A stretch of 8,026 bases of DNA from Cyanobacteria bacterium UBA8803 (GCA_003505715.1 DNXU01000113.1:1-8026), one strand, 5' to 3'; positions 1-6,921 are shown, counted from the stretch's first letter. Numbers and translations are program-made. The notes: a model not told the origin generated them from the letters alone.

Positions 1-3000
1 TCGGTTTGGTTACTTTCCTGGAGAGTACGGACGGCAGTTTGGAGCATTAACATCACCACTCCGCTTTCTAACCCATGCCCAGTCACATCACCAATACTAA
101 TTTTAACTTTACCATCCTGCTGGATTACATCGTAATAGTCCCCTCCTACTTCATCAGCAGGTTCCATAAACCCAGCAACTTCTAAACCAGCTACTGCCTC
201 AAGTTCCTCTGGTTTAGGTAAAATCATCTGTTGCAGTTTCTTGGTTACTTCTAATTCAGCACTCAGGCGGAGATTTTCTTCTTGCAGATTCTCGTTGAGA
301 GCTATAATTTTGCGATTGGCTTGTTCTAGTTGCTGATTAGCTTCAGCTAGTTGAGCGGTACGTTCTTTAACTTTGTCTTCTAGGGTTTGACAGAATCGGG
401 CATTTTTGATGGAGATAGCTGCTTGAGCAGATAAGATTTTTAACAGTTCTACCCGTTCGGCAGTAAAAGCACCTGAGATCAGATTGTTTTCTAGATAAAT
501 GATGCTAACCAGTCTCCCTTGGTTCATGAGGGGAAAGCACAGGATTGACTGGCAGTGATTTTCTTTAATATAAGGATCGTTACTAAATTGGCCTGTAGAG
601 ACGGCATCATGTAACACTACACTTTCTTGGGTGCGACCGACATAATTCACAATAGTTTTGGCCAGTAGCTGGCAGTTTTCCAAAGGCAGAGACTGCAATA
701 GAGTTACTTGCTGCTCATCTCTTGTATTTATCCCGACAGCAGGTGATGCTTGGCTAACAGCTTCAATCACTAGCTTTCCCAGGTTTTCCCCAATCAGATA
801 ACCTTTTTGGGCTCCGGCATTTTCAATCAAAATCTTCATCAAGCTAGAGAGTAACTTCTCCAACACGATTTCACCAGAAATTGCCTGAGCTGCTTTCATT
901 ACCGTGGCAATATCTAGGTTTAAATTGGCACTCCTGCTAGTCCTGGTAGTAGTTATAGTTTTGATGTCTTTAATTTCTAAGGAACTAATAGCTAATAAGA
1001 GAGGATACCTCCTCTCTAAATCTTTGACCTTAGCCGTAGCACCCCAGCGCTGATAGTAGTAACGCGCTTCCAGCATATAAGCTTTCGCGCTGAGTTCTTT
1101 GCCTTTGGTTAGATAAAACTTGGCAGCTAGTTCGTAAGCGAGGGCAGCTTCATTAATGTATTCGTTTTCTTTGGCTAGGGTAATGGCGTGATCGTAACAG
1201 TCAATTGCTAAAATATCCTGGCCAATCACCCGATATCTTTCTGCTTCTACTAGATAAAACTTATGCAGGTGATTCATCGGGGCATGATGTACCCATTTTT
1301 TGAGTTTTTTTTGGTTATTAATTACTTTGTGAAGGTAGTGGTGTTTTGGGCGTGAATTTGTCGTAGTAATATAACTGATAAAAGGCCGAGCTAGGTAAAG
1401 CTGAACCAAAGAGTCATATAGATAAAAGCAAGGAACATTAAGGGCAGCGGTAATACTATCTAGATACTGCTCGGCTTGCAGAGCCTGTAAAGCAGCTTCA
1501 TCATAATTTTCAAATAGATAACAAAGTACCAACTTATTGAAATAAATGGTAAAAATAGAAGTGCGATCGTTGGTTTGAATTAGCAGGGGCATCATCATCT
1601 GCTCGTTATAAGCATTTCCCACTAATTCGCAGTGTTTATCTGCCATGCCTAATAAGTTAAGCACTGCCTGGTGGTAGGGTTGAGAAAAACGCAGCGCTGG
1701 CTCCTGATTTAATTGCTTCATTACCTGAGCATAATTGGCCATTTGAACTGATAGTTCAAATAATTCGGAGCCAACCAGATAGGAGTAGCAGCAGTAGAGG
1801 TAGGTAGCATAAGCGGCATACTCCACATCTCCTGTTGCTAGTCCACTCTTGTAAGCCTCTAAAAAAGCTGGCAACGTTTCTTTGACATGTACTTGCCAAT
1901 GGCTACTAAAGCCGTTCACCATAAAAATAGCTTTAGCAGTAAATCTTTTGGCATTGAGTCGCTCCAACACCTTCAAAGCCTGTTGACCAAATTCATAACC
2001 TGCCGCAATATCTCCTAGCACGCCGCAGAGAACTAATCCATAACTAGCATAGGCATAAATAGTATCAGAACTGATACCATATTTAACAGACAAAAGTACT
2101 TGTTGAAACACAATTAGCTGCATGAGCTTAGGTGCCGCAAAATAGGCTGGGGGTAAGATATTAGAAAGGATACGCAAAGCGGCAAGCCTATAAGGATTTG
2201 CCATCTCAGGTAGAGCTGCTAGCTGTGAAATCCGTTTTCCGGCCAGGGCGATCTTTATAAGCAGCAATCCCATGAGGAGATGCAGACGGTTAGGCTTGGT
2301 AGGCAGTCTCACTCCCAACTCTCTCAAAATTTGCAGACCCGTATTAATTGCCTCATGTATTTTACTTTGGGCAATTAAGGCAATAATTTTTATTTCAATC
2401 ATGCGCACTTTGTCCAGTACGGTTTTGGCTTGACTCTGTACCACTTCAGCCAACCGTTCCATCTGTTCAAAGTCACCTTGGAGATAAGCTGCCTCTGCTG
2501 CTTCTACATACAGTGCTAATGTTAAATCATATTGCTTATGCCAGCTGTTTTCTCCCAACAGTTCTAGACCAATTTGCAGATAAGCAAAAGCGGACTGATA
2601 AGCGGTCGATGCTTTAGCTTTTTTGCCAGCCTGAAGATTTAATTGAGCCAGTTCATCTCTTTCTGACTGCTTAGAGATAAGTTCGCTGCCCAAATTCAGT
2701 TGATTAACAATATCAAATAATTGCTCATCTCGCCTGCTATCTATAGTATTTTGTAACAAAACTTGTCCTATTTGCCAATGGATAGCTGGCTGATGTTGTT
2801 CTGAAATCAGGGAATAAGCTGCTTGCTGAATCCGGTCATGGACAAACTTGTATTCTGGTAATGGGTAATGGGTAATGGGTAATTGGTAATTGGTTAATTC
2901 TTGGGCGATTAAATATAATTGGTCATCCTCTCGGCTGCTCAGAGGTAGGATTAAACTAGAAGTAAGGGCTGGTTGTAAGTCGTTGGTTGTTTGCCGTAGA

Positions 3001-4937
3001 GATTTTTTACAATTCAGAGCTAGGGTTTGGATGTCAAACTGATTGCCAATGCAGGCAGCTAGCTTTAATATCTCTTGCGTATTCCCTGGCAGCTTTTGAA
3101 TCTTGCTGGCCATTAGTTCGACCACATTATCAGTAAATCCTTGCCCTTGGATTTGCTCTAAGTCCCACTGCCAGCTGCCTTGGCTGGCTCCCTTTGCAAG
3201 CAGAGACTGGGAGGAGCTAAATTTTAATAATCCTTCTGTATATAGAGACTTGATAAACTCATTTACAAAGAAAGGATTACCTCCGGTTTTAGCAAGTACT
3301 AGCTCAGCAAGTGGCTCAGCTCTTTTTTCAGAACAGTTGAGCGTATCTACTATCAGTTGAGTGACAGTAGATAAATCTAACGGTGGCAGGTAAATCCGCT
3401 CGACAATTGCCCCAGTTTTGGCAATCTCCTCCAGAGTCAGCATTAACGGATGAGCAGCAGATACTTCGTTATCTCGATAGGCTCCAATTAAAAATAATCC
3501 CGGGAATGCAGCACTCATCAACACTTGTATCAGTTTCAGAGATGCACTATCTGTCCACTGCAAGTCGTCGAAAAATATGGCTAGAGGATGAGTGGGGTTG
3601 GTAAAAACTCTGATAAAATTCTCAAAGACTAAATTAAAGCGGTTAAGGCTCTCTGCGGCACCTAGTTCTGGTACTTCAGGTGGCTCGCCGATAATCAACT
3701 TGACTTCCGGAATCACCTCTACAATTACTTGCCCATTGATGCCCACAGCTTCTAAGATTTTCTCTCGCCACTGTTTAAGCTGTGCTTCAGATTCTGCGAG
3801 GAGTTGTTTGACTAATTCCCCAAAAGCGCTAACTATAGCACTGTAGGGAATATTGCGCTGATATTGGTCAAACTTGCCGGAAATAAAATAGCCGCGTTTT
3901 TGGGTAAGAGGTTTGTAGAGTTCTTGTACCAGCGCTGACTTGCCGATACCAGAATAACCAACAAACAGCATCATCTCGCTGCGTTGGGACACCCGCTCGA
4001 AGGCGCTGATTAACTTGTCGATTTCTTTCTCTCGGCCATAGAGCTTTTGCGGAATTTGGAATTTATCGGAAATATCTTGACGAGCTAAGGGAAAATTTGA
4101 TATATTGCCAGTATGATGTAGTTCTTGTAAGCATTTTTGTAAATCGCCTTTGATGCCCAAACCACTTTGATATCGCTCCTCGGCAATTTTCGCCATCAAC
4201 TTCATGACGATATCTGAAATTACTTGTGGAATCTGCGGATTGACCACAATAGGTGGCAGTGGTTGTTTAGCAATATGACAGTGTAAGAGTTCTAATGCGT
4301 CGGTGGTATCGAAAGGCAGTTTATTAGTTAAAAGTTCGTAGTAGGTGACACCGAGGGAGTAAAAATCAGTACGATAATCTAGAGAGCGGTTCATTCTCCC
4401 GGTTTGTTCGGGAGAAATATAGGCCAGCGTCCCTTCTAAACCCTGGGGATTTCTGATCGTGGGATTTTCCCGCGATAAAACTGTAGCAATGCCAAAGTCA
4501 ATCAGTTTAATTTGTTGGGTGTGGGGGTTGTAAACGATATTGGCGGGGTTAAGATCTTTGTGAATGATGTTTGCTGCATGGACTTCAGCTAAACTGACAG
4601 TGGTGGCGATCGCAATCTGTAAAAATTCCTCTAGGTTGACTTGGCGGCTATTCATCCAGGTTCTGAGAGATTCGCCGCCAAAATCCTCAAAGACAATAAA
4701 TAAGGTATTTTGATATTGTTCTAGACTCAGGGAACGGCAAACACCTTCGAGAGGGAGGTGGTGAGTAATCTCATACTCTTGTCTGTAGCGTACTAGTTCT
4801 TCAGGCGTGGGATAATCTTGTTTGAGGAGTTTGAGGATAACAGTTTGAGAGTCTGAGGTGCGGATAGCTCGCCACACTAGGGAGTTAGCGCTTTCGTAGA
4901 TTTGGGCAATGGTCTGATAGTCAGGGAGGGCTAGCAT
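1..4937 (-). CDS. Giant Ser/Thr kinase - AAA ATPase - TPR-like - GAF - SpoIIE/PP2C phosphatase signalling protein (3' end beyond window)
   Basis: A single frame stays open from ATG at 4937 to the left edge (1645 codons); the C-terminus is missing. Seen, in order: a kinase domain (about residues 8-270) with VILK (K36), HKDLNPAN (catalytic D128), DFG (D147), SPE (E177) and TDFYSLG (D191), but no glycine-rich loop; an ATPase with Walker A GYSGIGKS (327-334) and Walker B IFFDDLQW (D457, D458); the conserved FVHDRIQQAAYS segment just after residue 695; an alpha-helical TPR-like stretch (about 800-1310); a GAF domain (about 1340-1510); a coiled coil (about 1515-1570); and a SpoIIE/PP2C start with GGDYYD (D1600) and GDVTGHG (D1617), the usual metal-binding aspartates. 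The first three modules match the cyanobacterial HstK-like kinase family, which commonly ends in a histidine kinase; here a phosphatase takes that place. Probably a cytoplasmic signal transducer, since no membrane segment was noticed. The start fits the family N-terminus, although no Shine-Dalgarno precedes it. Roughly 150 residues of phosphatase are probably missing. Confidence 0.93.
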   Translation of the reverse strand, partial: MLALPDYQTIAQIYESANSLVWRAIRTSDSQTVILKLLKQDYPTPEELVRYRQEYEITHHLPLEGVCRSLSLEQYQNTLFIVFEDFGGESLRTWMNSRQVNLEEFLQIAIATTVSLAEVHAANIIHKDLNPANIVYNPHTQQIKLIDFGIATVLSRENPTIRNPQGLEGTLAYISPEQTGRMNRSLDYRTDFYSLGVTYYELLTNKLPFDTTDALELLHCHIAKQPLPPIVVNPQIPQVISDIVMKLMAKIAEERYQSGLGIKGDLQKCLQELHHTGNISNFPLARQDISDKFQIPQKLYGREKEIDKLISAFERVSQRSEMMLFVGYSGIGKSALVQELYKPLTQKRGYFISGKFDQYQRNIPYSAIVSAFGELVKQLLAESEAQLKQWREKILEAVGINGQVIVEVIPEVKLIIGEPPEVPELGAAESLNRFNLVFENFIRVFTNPTHPLAIFFDDLQWTDSASLKLIQVLMSAAFPGLFLIGAYRDNEVSAAHPLMLTLEEIAKTGAIVERIYLPPLDLSTVTQLIVDTLNCSEKRAEPLAELVLAKTGGNPFFVNEFIKSLYTEGLLKFSSSQSLLAKGASQGSWQWDLEQIQGQGFTDNVVELMASKIQKLPGNTQEILKLAACIGNQFDIQTLALNCKKSLRQTTNDLQPALTSSLILPLSSREDDQLYLIAQELTNYQLPITHYPLPEYKFVHDRIQQAAYSLISEQHQPAIHWQIGQVLLQNTIDSRRDEQLFDIVNQLNLGSELISKQSERDELAQLNLQAGKKAKASTAYQSAFAYLQIGLELLGENSWHKQYDLTLALYVEAAEAAYLQGDFEQMERLAEVVQSQAKTVLDKVRMIEIKIIALIAQSKIHEAINTGLQILRELGVRLPTKPNRLHLLMGLLLIKIALAGKRISQLAALPEMANPYRLAALRILSNILPPAYFAAPKLMQLIVFQQVLLSVKYGISSDTIYAYASYGLVLCGVLGDIAAGYEFGQQALKVLERLNAKRFTAKAIFMVNGFSSHWQVHVKETLPAFLEAYKSGLATGDVEYAAYATYLYCCYSYLVGSELFELSVQMANYAQVMKQLNQEPALRFSQPYHQAVLNLLGMADKHCELVGNAYNEQMMMPLLIQTNDRTSIFTIYFNKLVLCYLFENYDEAALQALQAEQYLDSITAALNVPCFYLYDSLVQLYLARPFISYITTTNSRPKHHYLHKVINNQKKLKKWVHHAPMNHLHKFYLVEAERYRVIGQDILAIDCYDHAITLAKENEYINEAALAYELAAKFYLTKGKELSAKAYMLEARYYYQRWGATAKVKDLERRYPLLLAISSLEIKDIKTITTTRTSRSANLNLDIATVMKAAQAISGEIVLEKLLSSLMKILIENAGAQKGYLIGENLGKLVIEAVSQASPAVGINTRDEQQVTLLQSLPLENCQLLAKTIVNYVGRTQESVVLHDAVSTGQFSNDPYIKENHCQSILCFPLMNQGRLVSIIYLENNLISGAFTAERVELLKILSAQAAISIKNARFCQTLEDKVKERTAQLAEANQQLEQANRKIIALNENLQEENLRLSAELEVTKKLQQMILPKPEELEAVAGLEVAGFMEPADEVGGDYYDVIQQDGKVKISIGDVTGHGLESGVVMLMLQTAVRTLQESNQT
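2859..2893. repeat. Intragenic heptanucleotide tandem repeat (5 units)
   Basis: On the plus strand this is three copies of TAATGGG followed by two of TAATTGG. It lies inside the giant kinase gene and, read on the minus strand, encodes residues about 682-693 (NYQLPITHYPL), just before the conserved FVHDRIQQAAYS segment. Because 7 is not a multiple of 3, the repeat gives the same cyclic peptide (LPITHYP for the TTACCCA unit) in all three minus-strand frames, while the plus strand carries TAA in every unit. It is a cyanobacterial STRR-type repeat. Confidence 0.9.
4606..4613. repeat. HIP1 palindrome GCGATCGC
   Basis: Perfect copy of the highly iterated cyanobacterial octamer, inside the kinase domain coding region. 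Confidence 0.9.
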
Positions 4938-4946
4938 AGAAGGGCA

Positions 4947-4973
4947 ATCATACCAAGAAGATGAAATCGTCAG
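4947..4973 (-). promoter_or_regulatory. Weak candidate promoter for the giant kinase gene
   Basis: Read on the minus strand, CTGACG (4973-4968, four of six matches to TTGACA) lies 15 bases upstream of TATGAT (4952-4947). The -10-like box is only 9 bases from the ATG at 4937, so a transcript from here would be leaderless or nearly so. That agrees with the absence of a Shine-Dalgarno before this start, but the match is poor and the true promoter may lie further upstream. Confidence 0.22.
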
Positions 4974-5041
4974 ATTCAGAGCATAATTCCCTCTTTCTAC
5001 CACAATCAAGGAGTGCAAGTTGTATCTCACCTGCCACATCC

Positions 5042-5089
5042 ACCCCTTTCATACTTCATGGAGAGCATGACTTTCCCTCATTCAGGGGT
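5042..5089. repeat. Nested inverted repeat in the divergent region
   Basis: Outer arms ACCCCT (5042-5047) and AGGGGT (5084-5089) enclose inner arms TCATG (5056-5060) and CATGA (5066-5070) around GAGAG. The arms are perfect but short, so this may be an operator, a stem in a transcript leader, or chance. Confidence 0.35.
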
Positions 5090-5133
5090 TTAACTAAACC
5101 TACCCAAAGAGATAAAGGCAATCAGTATTATCT

Positions 5134-5154
5134 CCCTCTCAAGAGGGCTATATT
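5134..5154 (+). promoter_or_regulatory. Candidate operator and -10 box for the PAS-Crp gene
   Basis: CCCTCT (5134-5139) and AGAGGG (5142-5147) form a perfect inverted repeat around two bases; the loop is too small for a stable hairpin, which suits a dimeric protein site better. TATATT (5149-5154) follows at once and resembles a sigma-70 -10 box, but there is no TTGACA-like hexamer at the right distance, so transcription here may need an activator. This is inferred from pattern only; autoregulation by the Crp-like product is one possibility. Confidence 0.35.
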
Positions 5155-5198
5155 AGATAGCCAAAGTCATCTATACTCCACAGGAGCAATAGGAATGT

Positions 5199-5204
5199 GA
5201 GAGG
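5199..5204 (+). promoter_or_regulatory. Ribosome binding site of the PAS-Crp gene
   Basis: GAGAGG lies 6 bases before the ATG at 5211 and supports that start codon. Confidence 0.75.
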
Positions 5205-5210
5205 TTCAAT

Positions 5211-6398
5211 ATGAACGTGTATCTTTTTACTCAGCAGATAGATACTCTCCAAAAGCGCTTAACTAAGCTGTACCAAAACACGAATACCTCTTTGCAACAA
5301 CCCGATTTGCTGCTCCCCACCGTTATCAAAGAACTGGGCGTATCTTCAGAAAAGCTGCAAATCGCAACAGAAGAATTGTTGCAGCAAAACGACGAACTGA
5401 CAACGCTGCGAGACCATTTAGAAGCAGAACATCAGCGCTACAGAGAGCTATTCAACTTTATGCCAGATGCTTACCTGGTGACTGATGGTCAAGGAAAGAT
5501 TTTAGAAACTAATCGTGCTGCTGCCACCTTATTGGGTGTCGAACAGTCTAGTTTGCCAGGGAAACTGCTAGTTACCGTGATCCCTATAGAAAAGCGTCCG
5601 GCCTTTCGTTCCCAACTCAATCGTTTGCAGCAGTGTGACGGAGTACAGAAATGTACAATATGCCTGCAACAGCGTCAAAGTGGCAGCTTGGAGGCTGCTG
5701 TAACTGTAGCGCCCGTTCGCGACGTATCTGGTATGCTGGTCGCCCTGCGCTGGATTTTACGGGACATCACTGCGATCAAGCGCAGTGAATTGCTCCTCTC
5801 TACTCCTGAGTATGACCCTTGCCCAGACCATCCCCAACATTTTTATTTCAAAGGAGATCTTATTCCCCTACAACCGGAAAAGCTGTGGTTAGTCCGTCAC
5901 GGTTTGGTAAAGGTGAGTACGATTAACGAACGGGGTGAAGAAGTGCTTTTGGGGTTGCTCGGCCCTACTATGGCTTTTGGTTCTAATTTAACCGACCTCC
6001 CAACCTATCAAGCGATCGCTCTCACACCCCAAGTTGAGTTAGCCAGCATTTCCTGCTCAGAAATTACCGCTTCCCCAAAACTGGCCACAGCTGTTTTACC
6101 TCAAATTAGCCAACGGCTGCGGCAAACTGAAGCCCTATTAGCAATTTCTGGCAGGCGACAAGCCAAAGATCGCTTATATCATCTGTTACTGTTTTTAAAA
6201 CAGCAATTTGGCCAACCATTAGCCCAAGGTACTCGTTTGAGTATTCGCCTGACTCATCAAGATTTAGCTGATGCCTGCTGCACTACTAGAGTAACCATTA
6301 CCAGATTGTTGGGCAAGCTACAGCAACAAGGTTACATCACTTTTGACACCCAGAACCATATGATTTTTTTGTGTACAGATGAGGGGATGAGGGGGTAA
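5211..6398 (+). CDS. PAS domain-Crp/Fnr family transcriptional regulator
   Basis: A 395-residue, probably cytoplasmic, DNA-binding sensor. Seen: an N-terminal helical, likely coiled-coil part (about 40-78); a PAS domain (about 77-192) opening with YRELFNFMPDAYLVTDGQGK and closing with LRDITAIKRSE; a Crp-like beta-roll (about 208-290) with FKGD and LWLVRHGLVKV; a dimer-helix region (about 293-335); and a winged helix-turn-helix (about 343-386) with LTHQDLADACCTTRVTITRLL. The beta-roll segment FGSNLTDLPTYQAIAL lacks the Glu and Arg that hold cyclic nucleotide in Crp, so cAMP sensing is unlikely. Cysteines cluster in the PAS part (C142, C148, C151), the linker (C204) and the helix-turn-helix (C356, C357). 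The PAS ligand and target genes are unknown. It is divergent from the giant kinase gene. The last residues, DEGMRG, are encoded by a repeat that also supplies the stop codon, so the original C-terminus may have been altered. Confidence 0.92.
   Translation: MNVYLFTQQIDTLQKRLTKLYQNTNTSLQQPDLLLPTVIKELGVSSEKLQIATEELLQQNDELTTLRDHLEAEHQRYRELFNFMPDAYLVTDGQGKILETNRAAATLLGVEQSSLPGKLLVTVIPIEKRPAFRSQLNRLQQCDGVQKCTICLQQRQSGSLEAAVTVAPVRDVSGMLVALRWILRDITAIKRSELLLSTPEYDPCPDHPQHFYFKGDLIPLQPEKLWLVRHGLVKVSTINERGEEVLLGLLGPTMAFGSNLTDLPTYQAIALTPQVELASISCSEITASPKLATAVLPQISQRLRQTEALLAISGRRQAKDRLYHLLLFLKQQFGQPLAQGTRLSIRLTHQDLADACCTTRVTITRLLGKLQQQGYITFDTQNHMIFLCTDEGMRG
6012..6019. repeat. HIP1 palindrome GCGATCGC
   Basis: Perfect octamer inside the Crp-like part of the PAS-Crp gene (codons for AIAL). 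Confidence 0.9.
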
Positions 6399-6420
6399 GG
6401 GATGAGGGGATGAGGGGGTA
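6378..6420 (+). repeat. G-rich direct repeat spanning the PAS-Crp stop codon; G-quadruplex candidate
   Basis: The 20-base unit GATGAGGGGATGAGGGGGTA occurs at 6378-6397 and again at 6401-6420, with period 23. Each unit itself holds two GATGAGGGG-type copies. The plus strand has five runs of 3 to 5 guanines (6383-6386, 6391-6395, 6399-6401, 6406-6409, 6414-6418) separated by 3 or 4 bases, which satisfies the usual G-quadruplex pattern. The stop TAA (6396-6398) is one of the loops. The first copy is coding, the second is in the 59-base gap before the convergent small gene. No ordinary hairpin terminator was seen there. Confidence 0.85.
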
Positions 6421-6457
6421 TTTTAAGTGGGGAATTAGCTGGCTGCTTAGAATGTGT

Positions 6458-6724
6458 TTAGTTTACTTCTCCTTCACCAACAATCTGAGTTGCGATCGCT
6501 TTCCAAACATAGGTCAACCCCTCTAAGGACAAAAGGTGCGTCTGGGCAATTACATAATCAGCTAAATGGCTGCTTGCAGATACTACAATCAGGCCAGATT
6601 CTTGACCTAACAATTTCTCAACGAGTTCGGCTTTTTCATCAATAGATAGCTTTTGGGCTTCTTGCCAAACTCCTTCAATAGGGTTAGATTTAGCTTCTAT
6701 TTCAATTAAATCACTCTCGTACAT
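6458..6724 (-). CDS. Small conserved-type hypothetical protein (88 aa)
   Basis: I do not recognise a firm function. The product is small and acidic, with an amphipathic helix-like stretch LSIDEKAELVEKLLGQ (about 26-41), then GLIVVSASSHLADYVIAQTH and a closing hydrophobic helix-like part. The LSIDEKAELVEKLL pattern recalls short helical segments found in many cyanobacterial hypothetical proteins and in some antitoxin-like families, but no toxin partner is adjacent. Support for a real gene: AAGG (6737-6734 on the minus strand) lies 9 bases before the ATG, the composition is protein-like, and the gene fits neatly between repeat-bearing intergenic DNA on both sides. It converges with the PAS-Crp gene. 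No clear promoter was found upstream. Confidence 0.6.
   Translation of the reverse strand: MYESDLIEIEAKSNPIEGVWQEAQKLSIDEKAELVEKLLGQESGLIVVSASSHLADYVIAQTHLLSLEGLTYVWKAIATQIVGEGEVN
6492..6499. repeat. HIP1 palindrome GCGATCGC
   Basis: Perfect octamer inside the small minus-strand gene, encoding part of KAIAT. Confidence 0.9.
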
Positions 6725-6771
6725 TTTTCTACGCCTTGAAACAACTAAGTAAGCATTCAGCTATCAGCTTT

Positions 6772-6792
6772 TCAGCCGTCAGCCGTCAGCCA
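6772..6792. repeat. Heptanucleotide tandem repeat TCAGCCG (3 units)
   Basis: Two perfect TCAGCCG units and a third ending in A (TCAGCCA), preceded by degenerate TCAGC-containing copies from about 6757. It is an STRR-type cyanobacterial repeat in non-coding DNA. Confidence 0.8.
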
Positions 6793-6921
6793 CAAGCTCC
6801 TCGCCAGTGCTAGAGATACGCTCTAAGTTAAACGAATGCTTTACACAACTAGGTGGATTATAGAAGCGATTATTCTGGCTATGTAACCGTAGATCCACTG
6901 ATACCAAATTCGCGTTGATAA

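Larger units (their letters stand above)
4938..5210. promoter_or_regulatory. Divergent intergenic region between the kinase and PAS-Crp genes
   Basis: These 273 bases separate two divergently transcribed genes and must hold both promoters unless they lie inside the genes. They contain a near-perfect palindrome next to a TATATT box, a looser nested inverted repeat, and a good ribosome binding site for the rightward gene. A 79-codon plus-strand frame (4961-5200) fills most of the region but shows no recognisable protein features and is not called. Confidence 0.6.

Noticed and set aside
3103..3846. Three plus-strand open frames (3103-3360, 3383-3604, 3592-3846) of 73-85 codons
   Set aside because: They lie antisense to the ATPase region of the giant kinase gene, whose Walker A and Walker B motifs are clear in the minus frame; they show no protein-family features.
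4961..5200. Plus-strand open frame of 79 codons upstream of the PAS-Crp gene
   Set aside because: It has no recognisable domain, covers the divergent promoter region and ends right in front of the PAS-Crp ribosome binding site. A leader peptide is possible but nothing supports it.
5196..5206. Crp-type binding site beginning TGTGA
   Set aside because: Only the left half-site is present; no TCACA follows at the right spacing and the bases overlap the ribosome binding site.
6378..6420. CRISPR-like repeat
   Set aside because: The units are short, G-rich and nearly contiguous with a 3-base spacer, unlike CRISPR repeats with 30-40 base spacers; no cas genes are present.
6399..6457. Intrinsic terminator between the convergent genes
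   Set aside because: No stem of more than about three or four pairs followed by a T-run was found on either strand.
6454..6645. Plus-strand open frame of 63 codons
   Set aside because: It is antisense to the small minus-strand gene, which has the better start signal and more protein-like composition.
6840..6864. Promoter TTTACA with TATAGA before arsM
   Set aside because: The spacing is only 13 bases and the pair is 170 bases from the start codon, so it is not a credible sigma-70 promoter.
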